Source: Coniella vitis | Lineage: Eukaryota > Ascomycota > Sordariomycetes > Diaporthales > Schizoparmaceae | DNA length: 64,000 nt | Assembly: GCA_011317545.1 (NCBI GenBank) | Contig: WUJK01000002.1 | Coordinates: forward strand, 3,968,001-4,032,000 | Reading direction: 5' to 3' | Shown: piece after piece, positions 25,055 to 34,590 of the stretch | How the letters are laid out: each line of letters opens with the position of its first letter | Numbering within the stretch: position 1 is the stretch's first letter | Program-made: the position numbers and the translations under genes | Notes under the pieces: generated by a model | Told to the model about the DNA's origin: nothing | Databases searched by the model: none | What the model saw: the letters and a program-made list of their open reading frames with translations, nothing else

Positions 25055-26601
25055 ATGGCGACTCTGTCAAGATCCAACTCATATGCTGATCCCGAGTTTA
25101 CTTTGCGGCGGCAGTTTGGTAAGCAGTCTTTCAGGTAAACTTCAGTCTTTTTGCTTTCTTTGCGTTGTAGATTCGACAGGCCGCACGATCGCCAGTGCCA
25201 GTTGGCTATCAAAAATGCGTGAAACACTAACTGTCATTTTCTAGACCCATGCAAAAGGAGATCATCGAGGCTGCCCTCTCTGGGAAAGATGTCTTTGTCC
25301 AAGCCGCCACCTCCTTCGGCAAGTCACTCTGCTTCCAGCTGCCCGCCGTCATCGACCATGGTATTACTATAGTCGTATCCCCGCTGCTCAGCCTCATGAT
25401 GAACCAAGTCGAGGCTCTGCGCCTCGCCAATGTTGAGGCCCACACCCTCAACAGCAACACGCCGCTCACCGCCAAGGACACCATTTACGCCGACCTCGCC
25501 ACAGGCCACCCACGCACCCGCCTCCTCTATGTGACGCCCGAACTCTGCTCAGGCGAACACTTTCGCTCCAAGCTGCGCCGCGTCCACGAGCAGCGCGAGC
25601 TTGCCCGCGTCGCCGTTGACGAGGCCCACTGCATCTCGGAATGGGGCCACGATTTCCGCAAGGACTTCAAGCGCCTGTCATGGTTCCGGGAGGCTTTTCC
25701 CGATGTGCCCATCATGTGTCTGACAGCCACGGCCAACGAGCAAGTCCGCAACGATGTCCTTGGCACCCTCGGCCTCTTACGCGATCCTGCGCGCCTACGC
25801 ACGTTTGCCATGACGGCGTACCGACCCAATCTGCACCTTGAGATCCGCTACACGAGCGATGAGGCCGATGACCGATTCGATGACTTTGTCACGTGGTTAC
25901 AGGGTGTGTATGCGCGGAGAGAGACCGATGAGCGGCAAGCTGAACTCAACGCCAAGGGAGAACGGACAAAGAACGTGCCCGGCATCATCTACACCAATTC
26001 ACGTGATGAATGCGAAATGATTGCCGCGGCCCTGCGCAACGAAGGCATTGGCGCGCGACCCTTTCACGCCAAACTGCACGCGCAGCTCAAGCAAGAGACG
26101 CTGACGCGGTGGATTGAGAACCGAGAAGGTTATGATATTATTGTTGCCACGACGGCGTTTGGCATGGGCATTGATAAGGAGAATGTGCGCTTTGTAGTGC
26201 ATTGGCGCATGCCTAAGAGCTTTGAAGGGTACTACCAAGAGGCTGGACGCGCGGGCCGTGATGGGAATGCGAGTTATTGCTTCTTGTACTATAGTCGCGA
26301 GGATCGCGACAGGCGGTGCAATATGGTGGGGCGTGAGGTCAAGGATGGGGAGAATCGCGAGGCTCGGCTCAAGAGCTTGCAGTCCTTGACGCAGTATTGC
26401 GAGGCCACGGATGAGTGCCGACACAAACTGATATGCAAGTATTTTGGTGAAGTCGAGACGCCCGTGTGCGATTTTGCGTGTGATTGGCACAAGGACCCGC
26501 AGGGACTAAGAAGGAGAATGATGAAGGGTTTGGCGAGTGAGGAATGGGTGAGTACGCAGAGGCAGGAGGGGGCGTACGATGTGGGTTACGACGATTATTA
26601 G
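25055..26601 (+). CDS. RecQ-family ATP-dependent DNA helicase (short form)
   Basis: 3'-5' DNA helicase expected to act in recombination and replication-fork repair. Exons are 25055..25134 and 25245..26601 (478 residues). The first was found by joining MATLSRSNSYADPEFTLRRQ and FGKQSF to RPMQKEIIEAAL across GTAAAC...TCTAG, which restores the RecQ Q-motif (F-G-x-x-x-F-R-x-x-Q). Helicase motifs follow: I TSFGKSLCFQLP, II VDEAHCISEWGHDFR, III LTATA, and IV-VI with ATTAFGMGIDK and YYQEAGRAGRDG. The chain ends with a RecQ zinc-binding module (YCEATDECRHKLICKYFG, then CDFAC). No winged-helix RQC or HRDC domain follows. It is a compact RecQ, not the SGS1/QDE-3 type. The start gives a short basic N-terminus. 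The stop lies 123 bp from the converging resolvase gene. Confidence 0.9.
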
Positions 26602-26724
26602 ATGGCTGAGACTGAGCTCTATTTTCGCTTTGCGATTCCTCTTATTAAATGATACCCTTTTCTATACAGTATATAGTAGAAGTGGAAATGGCCGAAACAA
26701 GTCTCGGTATCCCATGCAGTATCT

Positions 26725-28053
26725 TTAATCCCGTTCAATGCCAAATCTGAGTAGCAATTCATCCACCATCTGATCCTTGAGTGATTCCATGCCCTCGCCG
26801 ACAAGCTTGGCCTTATTCTCCTGCCACTTGATGTACGCCAAGCCCTGCAACAAGCTGTCCGCCAAGTCATCCAGCTTTTTGAACCCATCTGCAGTCCCAG
26901 CGGCAGCCCTCTTGCCCCTTTTACCATTCATATGAGCATTCCACTTGTCCATGTAGAGCTCGCTCGTCAACCGCACTGGCTCGTTCCCCTCCTCAATCGC
27001 CACTCCGCCACCATCACGCAACATGCGCCCAACAATATTCTTCTTGATCTTCTTGTTATCGTCCGCTGACGTCTTGTTCCAGATCTTGGAAGCATCCTCG
27101 GCGCCACCGCTGTGGTACACGGCCATAAATTCGAGGACGTTGCGGGCGACGACAGCCTCGACACGACCGTCCGGAGTCCACTTGCCAAGCTGCTGCAGAA
27201 TGTTGAAGATGGCGTAGAGCATCGATTCAAGAGTATTTACACGCAGGGTCCACTCAAAGACGCCGACACCACCCATGGATCGGTAGCGCTGTTGCTCGAG
27301 GAGGATAATATCTGGTTTGAGGGGGAGGAGACGGGTATTGACGAGTTTGGCGGCGAGCTCGGCTAAGCGGGGAGGGGAGTAATCTTCGACGGGGACGAGG
27401 GTGGTGGGGACGTTGTCTGTTACTGAAGGGATGGGTATCGTATCACCTGAAAGTGCTTCTTCAAATGCTTGGTGTGTTAATAATTCTTGTGCTGTTTCGC
27501 TTTTTACCGCGGTGACTCTCTTTGTTCCTGAGGTGGTGGTCTTGGGTTTGACCTCGTCCTTGGGGACCTCTTCCTTGGGGAGATCGTTCCTAGGAAGAAC
27601 GCCCTTGGGGATCAAGGCAAGGCGTTCCCACGCACAGAGGATGGGGACAACGCCCGGCTCAGGTAGGACGGGAGGAGGTTTAGGTTTCACCATCTGCCCC
27701 GCCTTGTTCTTCTTTGCCAGCCGTAACTCCTTCTTCCTTGCTTTGCTCATCTCTTGGACCACGTCGGGCCTCATCAAGGTCGCCGCCTTGGATTCCCTCG
27801 CGAGCGCCAAGGCTGCATTGGAAGGGGGTTGGTCGAGTCCCTCCTTGGGAATCTCGAGCAGACTGTAGGCCAGGTTACGAATGCCCAAGTCAATGCTCAG
27901 GATGCGCGTGCCGGGCGCCAGTGGCTTGAAGTCTTTGGTGGCATTGTTGAGGCGCTCGACGATGGCAACTTTGCTGCCTGTTCTACTCACACCGATGAGC
28001 CTAGCGACTTGCTTGACGTGGTGCGCTTGGAACCCCCGGGCGAGCTTGATCAT
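26725..28053 (-). CDS. cce1: Holliday-junction resolvase, CCE1/YDC2 family (mitochondrial)
   Basis: RNase H-fold endonuclease that cuts four-way DNA junctions; CCE1 and YDC2 resolve mitochondrial DNA recombination intermediates. Single exon, 442 residues. An N-terminal SAP-like helix pair (HHVKQVARLIGVSRTGSKVAIVERL) matches the family's DNA-binding start. Catalytic acids appear in order: Asp in ILSIDLGIRNLAYSLLE, Glu in LLEQQRYRSMGG, and the Asp pair in KLDDLADSLLQGLAYIKWQ. A Lys/Arg-rich insertion of about 150 residues lies between the first two blocks, making this longer than yeast YDC2 (about 260). The frame stays open for about 29 codons above the chosen ATG before a TGA, so a short first exon carrying a mitochondrial leader could be missing. 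I could not find a splice pair that keeps frame. Confidence 0.88.
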   Translation of the reverse strand: MIKLARGFQAHHVKQVARLIGVSRTGSKVAIVERLNNATKDFKPLAPGTRILSIDLGIRNLAYSLLEIPKEGLDQPPSNAALALARESKAATLMRPDVVQEMSKARKKELRLAKKNKAGQMVKPKPPPVLPEPGVVPILCAWERLALIPKGVLPRNDLPKEEVPKDEVKPKTTTSGTKRVTAVKSETAQELLTHQAFEEALSGDTIPIPSVTDNVPTTLVPVEDYSPPRLAELAAKLVNTRLLPLKPDIILLEQQRYRSMGGVGVFEWTLRVNTLESMLYAIFNILQQLGKWTPDGRVEAVVARNVLEFMAVYHSGGAEDASKIWNKTSADDNKKIKKNIVGRMLRDGGGVAIEEGNEPVRLTSELYMDKWNAHMNGKRGKRAAAGTADGFKKLDDLADSLLQGLAYIKWQENKAKLVGEGMESLKDQMVDELLLRFGIERD

Positions 28054-29127
28054 ACTTTTCCCCTTTTTGGTCGGACCGGCTGCGTCTATGCTAGCTGATG
28101 CTGTCTCGACTGCCTTTTGATAAGGGTTTCTTGTTCACCAACAACTCACGCAGGCCACGCTCCTTCACTGGTGCACCTAAGCAAGACCATGTTAGCAGGG
28201 ATATACAGCAGTTGACAGGATTTTCTGACCATGAAATGAGACAATAAGTCTCTTATCTTACCTGTAAGCCAAATGTTGGTGCATAAGCGTGGTGTTTTTG
28301 CAGGATGTCAAGGCAAGCCCGTTGAAATTCCAAATTTCTGCACAACGAATATCAGCCGACGATATTCCAAATAGGGTGACTTTTTTTTCTCCCCTTGCAG
28401 CAAATGCAAGACGCGCCAGGCGACGCGGTAAGAGCCGTTGTCGGGATCCTTGCAGCATGACGCGCTGGATCCCTGGCAGCCCAGGGGCAGCCATTAGTGC
28501 TGGGCCGCGGGCTGGTAGTGGCTCGCCTTTGACTTTTTAGGGCATCCTTGCCACAGACGGCAACCGCACCTGCATAGTATACACAAGCCGAGGGGCCATC
28601 TTTACATAGCATAGATGCTAAGCTTACTGCATACAGTAAATATGATCCCAAATCATGTGCTTACAGATGTTGCACATCGTACGTAAATCGTCGTGATTTT
28701 CCAGCACATGCTACCGTGACAGTATTATCAATCACTTTATCATGTAGAAGGCTGCAAGGATACTATGTATAGGAGCGCCGTTTACTTGGTAAGTGCCTAT
28801 CTAGGTGTCCGCACCGCCTGTCGATCGCTGTGGATGGTATGGGGAAGGAGCTACTAAACGCCGTTGCTCACTAATCGCTGCAAGCTGCTAATGCGTCTGA
28901 AACTACAGCCCTGCAACACATCGATTACCACTACAGATCGTACCCTGTTCTTGCCTGTATTGTTCAGCCGTAAGCTGGAAGCTGCACATAGAACGTCGAA
29001 CCCCTCCCCCACTTCCGTCATACAAACACATTCCGATCTTGCCTCCAGGGGTCCTTCCTCATATATATTTCTCTTCCTCCTCTTTGCCTTCTTCCTGTCA
29101 GGCCTTGGCCCGGCGCTCTCACCCCTC
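28054..29127. other. Divergent intergenic region (CCE1 / glutathione reductase)
   Basis: Expected to hold both promoters. A TATA-like ATATATAT lies at 29061-29068, about 60 bp before the reductase start. One exact 9-mer copy is at 28761, and a partial CATAGTATAC near 28573. No gene was recognised. Confidence 0.5.
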
Positions 29128-30731
29128 ATGCTAGCATTCGCAACTCTTACTCGGGCCTCTTCCAGAACGGCTTCCTCCAGACTCACTACTTTCTCTCGCC
29201 ATTTCTCAATCTCGGCTGCCGCCATGGCGCCCATCAGCAAGGAGACCGACTTCCTCGTTATTGGCGGAGGCAGCGGAGGCCTGGCCTCTGCCCGCATGGC
29301 TTCCGCCAAGTTTGGAGCCAAGGCCATGATTATCGAGAACAAGGGGCTGGGAGGAACCTGTGTCAATGTTGGGTAAGTCCTCAAACCAAAAACAATCCTG
29401 TCACCGAGCCTTTTTCAGATTAAGAACCACAAGACCCTCTGACTTGACACCCTTTACGCACGACAAACAGATGCGTACCCAAAAAGGTCACCTTTTACGC
29501 TGCCATGTTGGCCGAACAAATACACGACGCAAAATCATACGGCTTCTCTCTCGAGCAGACGGCTCCCTTTGACTGGTCCACTTTCAAGATCAAGCGCGAT
29601 GCATTCATCAAGCGCCTCAACGGCATCTACGAGCGCAACCTGGGGAACGACAAGGTCGAGTACGTCCATGGCTGGGCCCGCCTGCTCTCGCGCAACGAGG
29701 TCGAGGTGACGCTCGACGACGGCTCCAAAGAGACGGTCCGCGCGAAGAAAATCCTGGTCGCCGTGGGCGGCAACCCCACCGTCTTCCCAGACATCCCGGG
29801 CGCCGAACTCGGCACCGACAGCGACGGCTTCTTTGACATTGCCACCCTGCCCAAGAAGGTCGCCCTCGTGGGCGCCGGCTACATTGCGGTCGAATTTGCA
29901 GGCATGTTCAATGCGCTTGGCGTGGAGACACACTTGTTCATTCGCCACGACACCTTTTTGCGCAACTTTGACCCCATGGTCCAGGATGCCATAACCGCCG
30001 AATACGAGCGTTTGGGCGTGCACTTGCACAAGGGCTCGTCGCAGAGCAAAGTTGAGAAGGATCCCAACGGCAAGCTATCTTTGCACTTTAAGGACAAGAA
30101 GAACGGTGAGGGTGTGCTCAAGGACATTGACCACCTGATCTGGGCCATTGGCCGTACACCAGCTACCAGGGGCATTGGTCTGGAGGAGGCGGGTGTCAAG
30201 CTCAACGACAAGGGATACATTGAGGTTGACGAGTACCAAAACTCGAACGTTGACAACATTTTTGCGTTGGGTGACGTGACCGGGCCAGTGGAGCTCACAC
30301 CCGTAGCCATTGCTGCCGGCCGCAAGCTGGCACACCGGCTGTTTGGTCCCGAGGAGTTCAAGAACGCCAAGCTGGACTACAGCAATGTGCCCTCTGTTGT
30401 CTTCTCGCACCCTGAGGTGGGCTCGATTGGTCTGACGGAGCCTCAAGCGATAGAAAAATACGGCAAGGAGAACCTCAAAATCTACAACACGAGCTTCCCT
30501 GCCATGTATTACGCCATGATGGAGCAGGACCAGAAGGGACCAACGAAGTACAAGCTGATTTGCGCGGGACCCGAGGAGAAGGTGGTGGGCTTGCACATTC
30601 TGGGTTTGGGCAGTGGCGAGATGCTGCAGGGCTTTGGCGTTGCGATCAAGATGGGCGCGACCAAGGCCGACTTTGACAGCTGTGTCGCTATTCACCCAAC
30701 CAGTGCTGAGGAGTTGGTGACTTTGAAATAG
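29128..30731 (+). CDS. glr1: Glutathione reductase
   Basis: FAD flavoenzyme that reduces glutathione disulfide with NADPH, maintaining the thiol redox balance of cytosol and mitochondria. Exons are 29128..29372 and 29471..30731 (501 residues). The 98-nt intron falls inside the redox-active motif CVNVGC: the first Cys is in exon 1 and the second opens exon 2. FAD-binding GGGSGGLASARMA is near the start, NADPH-site VGAGYIAVEFAGM in the middle, and ALGDV with the C-terminal catalytic HPTSAEELVTL near the end. From the first ATG the chain starts with an Arg/Ser-rich, acid-free leader of about 32 residues ending near SISAAA. A second in-frame ATG (29224, MAPISKETDF) would give a leaderless enzyme. 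This mirrors yeast GLR1, where two AUGs supply mitochondria and cytosol. Confidence 0.95.
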
Positions 30732-30950
30732 AGGTAGCAAAAACTACACATGAAGATATTCCATGACTCCTGCTATGTACATAGTAGGCTAATACATGTA
30801 TACCCCCAGAAGCCGTTTTACATAAGGTGCTGGCGCAGACGATTGAACATTCAACATCTTCTACTTATGGCAGTCAACGTAGTTTGTTACAATTTGCACC
30901 TGCCAAATTGCAGCATTCCGACATGAATCGAATCCTCCTCAGCATTTCTC

Positions 30951-31373
30951 TCACAGAGAAAACTCCAGTCGATTGCCGGCATAGTCCCTCGCAAAAAACC
31001 GCTGCGGGTATTCCACACCCTTTGCACCACTATCCTCTGCGCCGGGTTGGTCCGCGGCCTGCGGTGCGCCCTCTCCACCGCTCTGGAAATGGTCCCAGAT
31101 CTTTTGGCGCAAGGCAAGCAGATCCTCGGGTGACCCGACACGGAAACACGGGTGGCGGCTGGATGGGAAGGTGAAATCTTCCGGTTTGCCAAAAGCAATG
31201 TGGACTTGTTGCGGGTTGGGCCCAGAGCCGACGTCGAACCAGGCCAGCGTGTCGCGTTGGGCGGCGGGGACGGGACGGGGGCTTAGGCCGAGAGTTTGCG
31301 CATAGAAGGCGTGGGCGGCGGGGAGGGTGGAAGGGGGAACGACGAGGTTGATGTGGTGGATACCGGTTATCAT
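30951..31373 (-). CDS. Glyoxalase/dioxygenase-fold (VOC) protein
   Basis: Small VOC-superfamily protein of 140 residues. It has two paired beta-alpha-beta-beta-beta modules and an open metal site: HHINLVVPP at the start and RDYAGNRLEFSL at the end supply the usual His and Glu ligands. The middle (FYAQTLGLSPRP, WFDVG, HIAFG) fits bacterial-type glyoxalase/bleomycin-resistance/dioxygenase proteins. The substrate cannot be read from sequence. It is one exon, and its stop faces the glutathione reductase stop across 219 bp. A gene for detoxification or small-molecule tailoring would fit, but this is inference. An insert rich in Gly, Ala and Gln (GGEGAPQAADQPGAEDSG) lies before the last strand. Confidence 0.8.
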   Translation of the reverse strand: MITGIHHINLVVPPSTLPAAHAFYAQTLGLSPRPVPAAQRDTLAWFDVGSGPNPQQVHIAFGKPEDFTFPSSRHPCFRVGSPEDLLALRQKIWDHFQSGGEGAPQAADQPGAEDSGAKGVEYPQRFFARDYAGNRLEFSL

Positions 31374-32442
31374 TGTGGAGGTGGTGTCGGTGGTAGTTGT
31401 TGATTTGTTGATTTGGAGGAGCCGTTGTGAGAGACCGATGGTTTGTATGAGTGATTATTAGTGAGGTTGTTTGTTTGTAGACTTATAGTAGGCGCAGCAA
31501 ATAGCCAGCAGGTCGGTAAACGTGGTTGGACGGTGGCGTCCTTTACGTTGCACTATTCTCTTTATATATCAAAGTACATGGTAACTCTTAAGTGCATTTC
31601 CCACCCCCATCTCTCTCCTCTTCCCGCGAAAACATTCAACCTCACAGTTTCTCTTGCCCGGCCAATGAAAAGATTCCCTTGACCAAGCATGAGTCTTTCG
31701 GCAAGAAGAGCGGAGGATTGTCGTAGGACATAGTAGACCTTTTTGCTTCGTAATCTTATAGGGAAGCACAATTGGAGCTTGATGAGTCAGGGTTAAGGGT
31801 AGCGAATTGTGCTTGGGCGACACATGGTACATAGATACATAGTAGTCATAGTACTCTGTACCCCGTATGCTTACATAATCATTCCTTGCCGACAGCGGCA
31901 AAGTGATGCTATCACCGGCGGTCCATTAACATTACCCTTTGGTAACGCGCATTGAATTGTTTCTTTTTCCGTGACTGACTTGACCGCAGAGCCAATCGCC
32001 CGGCTCGAGAGGAGCTTGTTGCCTCCACTTTGCCAATCCATGATTGATCGAGATCGAGATCGAGATATTTACCCGCACGTCGCAGTTCGTTTGTCTTTAC
32101 AGGTCAGCTCTCTTTTTACGCATGTGCCCGTTACATCGTTGCGGGTGAAGCAATCTTGATTCTTTGATTCTGGTTCAGGAAAGCGTGTATAGGAGATATA
32201 GGGACTGACGATCACGGCCACCATATATCAGTCTCGTAACTCCAAACGTGTCATGAACACGTCAATTTCTCCGTCAGAATCTCAAGGCATCTACGTAGAC
32301 GCCCCTCTCCCACTTCTTGCTCACACGTGCCTCCAGACGACGTCTATTTCCCGTGGGTATCGTCGGCGCGCTGGACAATCAAAGACTGAAGGCTGTTCAA
32401 TCCAGGTCGTTGGATCGTCAAGTAGAGTCAGCGTCCGAAACA
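31374..32442. other. Divergent intergenic region (VOC protein / amidohydrolase)
   Basis: Probably the promoters of both flanking genes. One exact 9-mer copy lies at 31836 with further CATAGTA cores nearby, and a GATCGA microsatellite (about three units) lies near 32046. The stretch 32317-32442 is open in the amidohydrolase frame and could be coding if the gene starts at 32317. Confidence 0.5.
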
Positions 32443-33921
32443 ATGGCACAAGACACGGGCAGGGCCTATACAACCCAGATTAGTATACCCAACGTCATTA
32501 TCCCAAAGCTTCACAAATCCAAGCGTTGGAACCTCGACATCAAGGACGGCCAACCTGTTGCGCTCGTACCCTCTTCACCCTCCTCCCCAGATCCTCCAAG
32601 CCTCCTCCTCCCACCGCTCTGTCACCCTCACATTCACCTGGACAAGGCCTACATCCTCACTTGCAACCGCGGTCCAGCAGCAGACTCCAAGCGAAACCAG
32701 CAGCACCCAGACTACTCTGATCTGCAGCCTGTCTCCGGCGACTTCGACGAAGCCCTGACAAACACAGCTGCCGCAAAGGCCCGCTACACGCCCGACGACC
32801 TGTACCTCCGCGGGTCGCAGCTCATTGCAGAAGGCTACACCCGCCATGGCGTGACGTGCATGCGTGCTTTTGTCGAGGTGGACCATGTTGTGCGGCTCCA
32901 GACCCTCGCGGCGGCAGTGCAGCTCAAAGAAGACTTTCAACACCTCGTTGACGTGCAGATTTGCGTGTTTGCACAAGACCCCTTGTTCTCTACCGAGCAT
33001 GGCGAAGAGAACCGCAGCTTGGTGGTGGAAGCGCTGGACAAGTACCGAGGCGCGGTGGAAGCCCTCGGTACGACGCCCTATGTTGAGAAGGGCGCTGAAG
33101 CATCGAATCTGAACATTGAGTGGGCTGTCGACACGGCCATGGCAAAGGGGCTGCATCTGGACTTCCACCTCGACTACAACCTCGACAAGACACAGTCATC
33201 GTCCGTACCCAAGGTGCTGGAGTATGTACAGCGCAAAGAGTGGACGAGCCGTGCTCACCCGGGCAAGACGATTGTGATTGGCCACTGCACAAATATCACG
33301 ACCAGAAACGAGGCCGTGGAGGAAATCGCAGCGCTGCTCCACCACCAGCAACAACCCAGGCTCCCAGTCCATTTCGTTGGGCTGCCAACGAGTGACATGT
33401 ACATGATGGGACGGCCGCAACAACAGGTACGCGGCACTCACTGTACCTACCAGCCGCACGAGCGGCCCCGTGGGACGATGCAGATTCCCTCCATGATTCG
33501 CGATTTTGGCCTGAATGGATGTCTTGGGGTGAACAATGTTGGGAATGCGTTTACGCCATATGGCGATGGGGATCCCCTGCAGTTGGCGTGCTGGGGCACG
33601 GGGATCTACCAGGCTGGCACTGTCGAGGATGCAGAGGTGTTGTATGAGTGCGTGAGTGAGCGGGCGAGGAGGGCGATTGGGCGGGTTGATACCAGGGGGT
33701 CGTTGACCGATGCTGCTGATGCTGATGATGATAAGAATGATGATAACTACAGTGACATGAACAAGGTTCCAATTCCAGGTCTGCTGGTGCGCAATCAGAA
33801 AGAGATTGTGATGGCCGGTAGGCGGGACAGAGCTTTGGAAGTGCCCGCTAGATGGAGGTTGAGCGTCAAAGATGTTGTTCGGGATCCGCCAGATACTTCG
33901 CTCCGGGAGGTTGTTGGATGA
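32443..33921 (+). CDS. Cytosine-deaminase-like metal-dependent amidohydrolase
   Basis: Amidohydrolase-superfamily protein, expected to hydrolyse a ring C-N bond in a small N-heterocycle; the substrate is unknown. From the chosen start (MAQDTGRAYTTQ) it has 492 residues; the frame is open to an ATG at 32317 that would add 42. Metal-site blocks in order are HPHIHLDK (His63, His65), LDFHLDYN (His242) and VIGHCTNIT (His281). The last block reads CLGVNNVGNAFTPYG. Bacterial cytosine deaminase has an Asp-Asp pair here and this protein has Asn364-Asn365. I recall the Asn form from fungal relatives, so it is probably a subfamily trait, not damage. The tail has a Thr/Asp-rich patch and a stretch of Asp. 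Neighbours give no pathway clue. Confidence 0.8.
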   Translation: MAQDTGRAYTTQISIPNVIIPKLHKSKRWNLDIKDGQPVALVPSSPSSPDPPSLLLPPLCHPHIHLDKAYILTCNRGPAADSKRNQQHPDYSDLQPVSGDFDEALTNTAAAKARYTPDDLYLRGSQLIAEGYTRHGVTCMRAFVEVDHVVRLQTLAAAVQLKEDFQHLVDVQICVFAQDPLFSTEHGEENRSLVVEALDKYRGAVEALGTTPYVEKGAEASNLNIEWAVDTAMAKGLHLDFHLDYNLDKTQSSSVPKVLEYVQRKEWTSRAHPGKTIVIGHCTNITTRNEAVEEIAALLHHQQQPRLPVHFVGLPTSDMYMMGRPQQQVRGTHCTYQPHERPRGTMQIPSMIRDFGLNGCLGVNNVGNAFTPYGDGDPLQLACWGTGIYQAGTVEDAEVLYECVSERARRAIGRVDTRGSLTDAADADDDKNDDNYSDMNKVPIPGLLVRNQKEIVMAGRRDRALEVPARWRLSVKDVVRDPPDTSLREVVG

Positions 33922-34590
33922 AGATGAAGCATATATCTTGAATGATCACTTTGTTGTAGATATTGGGTTTGTCACGCACTTGTGGTGTCTTTATTGTGCT
34001 TGGATGTAACGACCACGATTGTACACTGTCACAACGGCCTTGAGTAAATATCACGTTCATGCTGCCGCTTGTTGTGTATGTTCATGCGCAATTCTACACA
34101 TTATTCAACCGTAGTATCTGCATCTACACACCTGTCACGGTCTTATTAGAGGAAAGCAACAAATGCAAGTACCCTGGGGGATTGCGAATGGTTTTTTTTT
34201 TTAAGTACCCATGCGGCACTGGTTCTTTGTCCACAGGCTGCTATAACATCCCTTATATTCTGAGGCTGCCGCGGCGGACACTTACATGATCTTTGTCACC
34301 TTACATTAGCGTTAGTATACGGTCATACGTACTTCTTGCTGCTCAGTGGCTGGATCTTACCGGGCCACTTTGGTGGTGGTGGAGGTGATGCTTCTTCTTC
34401 TTTACATAGTAGCTGAACGAGACCCCTGCTTGCATAGCACACCATCTCCATTTTCTGGCCCCTCCTTCTTTCGAACTTGTTCAACCGTGTCCCATCCCCG
34501 ATTCACCCAACCCCCCAAAGGGACTCGCAAAACGTATACAAAGGTGAAAGGTTGAAAAAAGCCCTTCAGCATTCAGACTCATCTCCAACC
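33922..34590. other. Intergenic spacer (amidohydrolase / BLOC1S1-like)
   Basis: Leader and promoter of the downstream gene on the same strand. One exact 9-mer copy lies at 34403, about 190 bp before the start. A run of T lies near 34193-34202. Nothing else was recognised. Confidence 0.5.

Noticed and set aside
25055..28053. RecQ and CCE1 as a functional recombination cluster
   Set aside because: They converge tail to tail, probably act in different compartments, and nothing suggests co-regulation; adjacency is best taken as chance.
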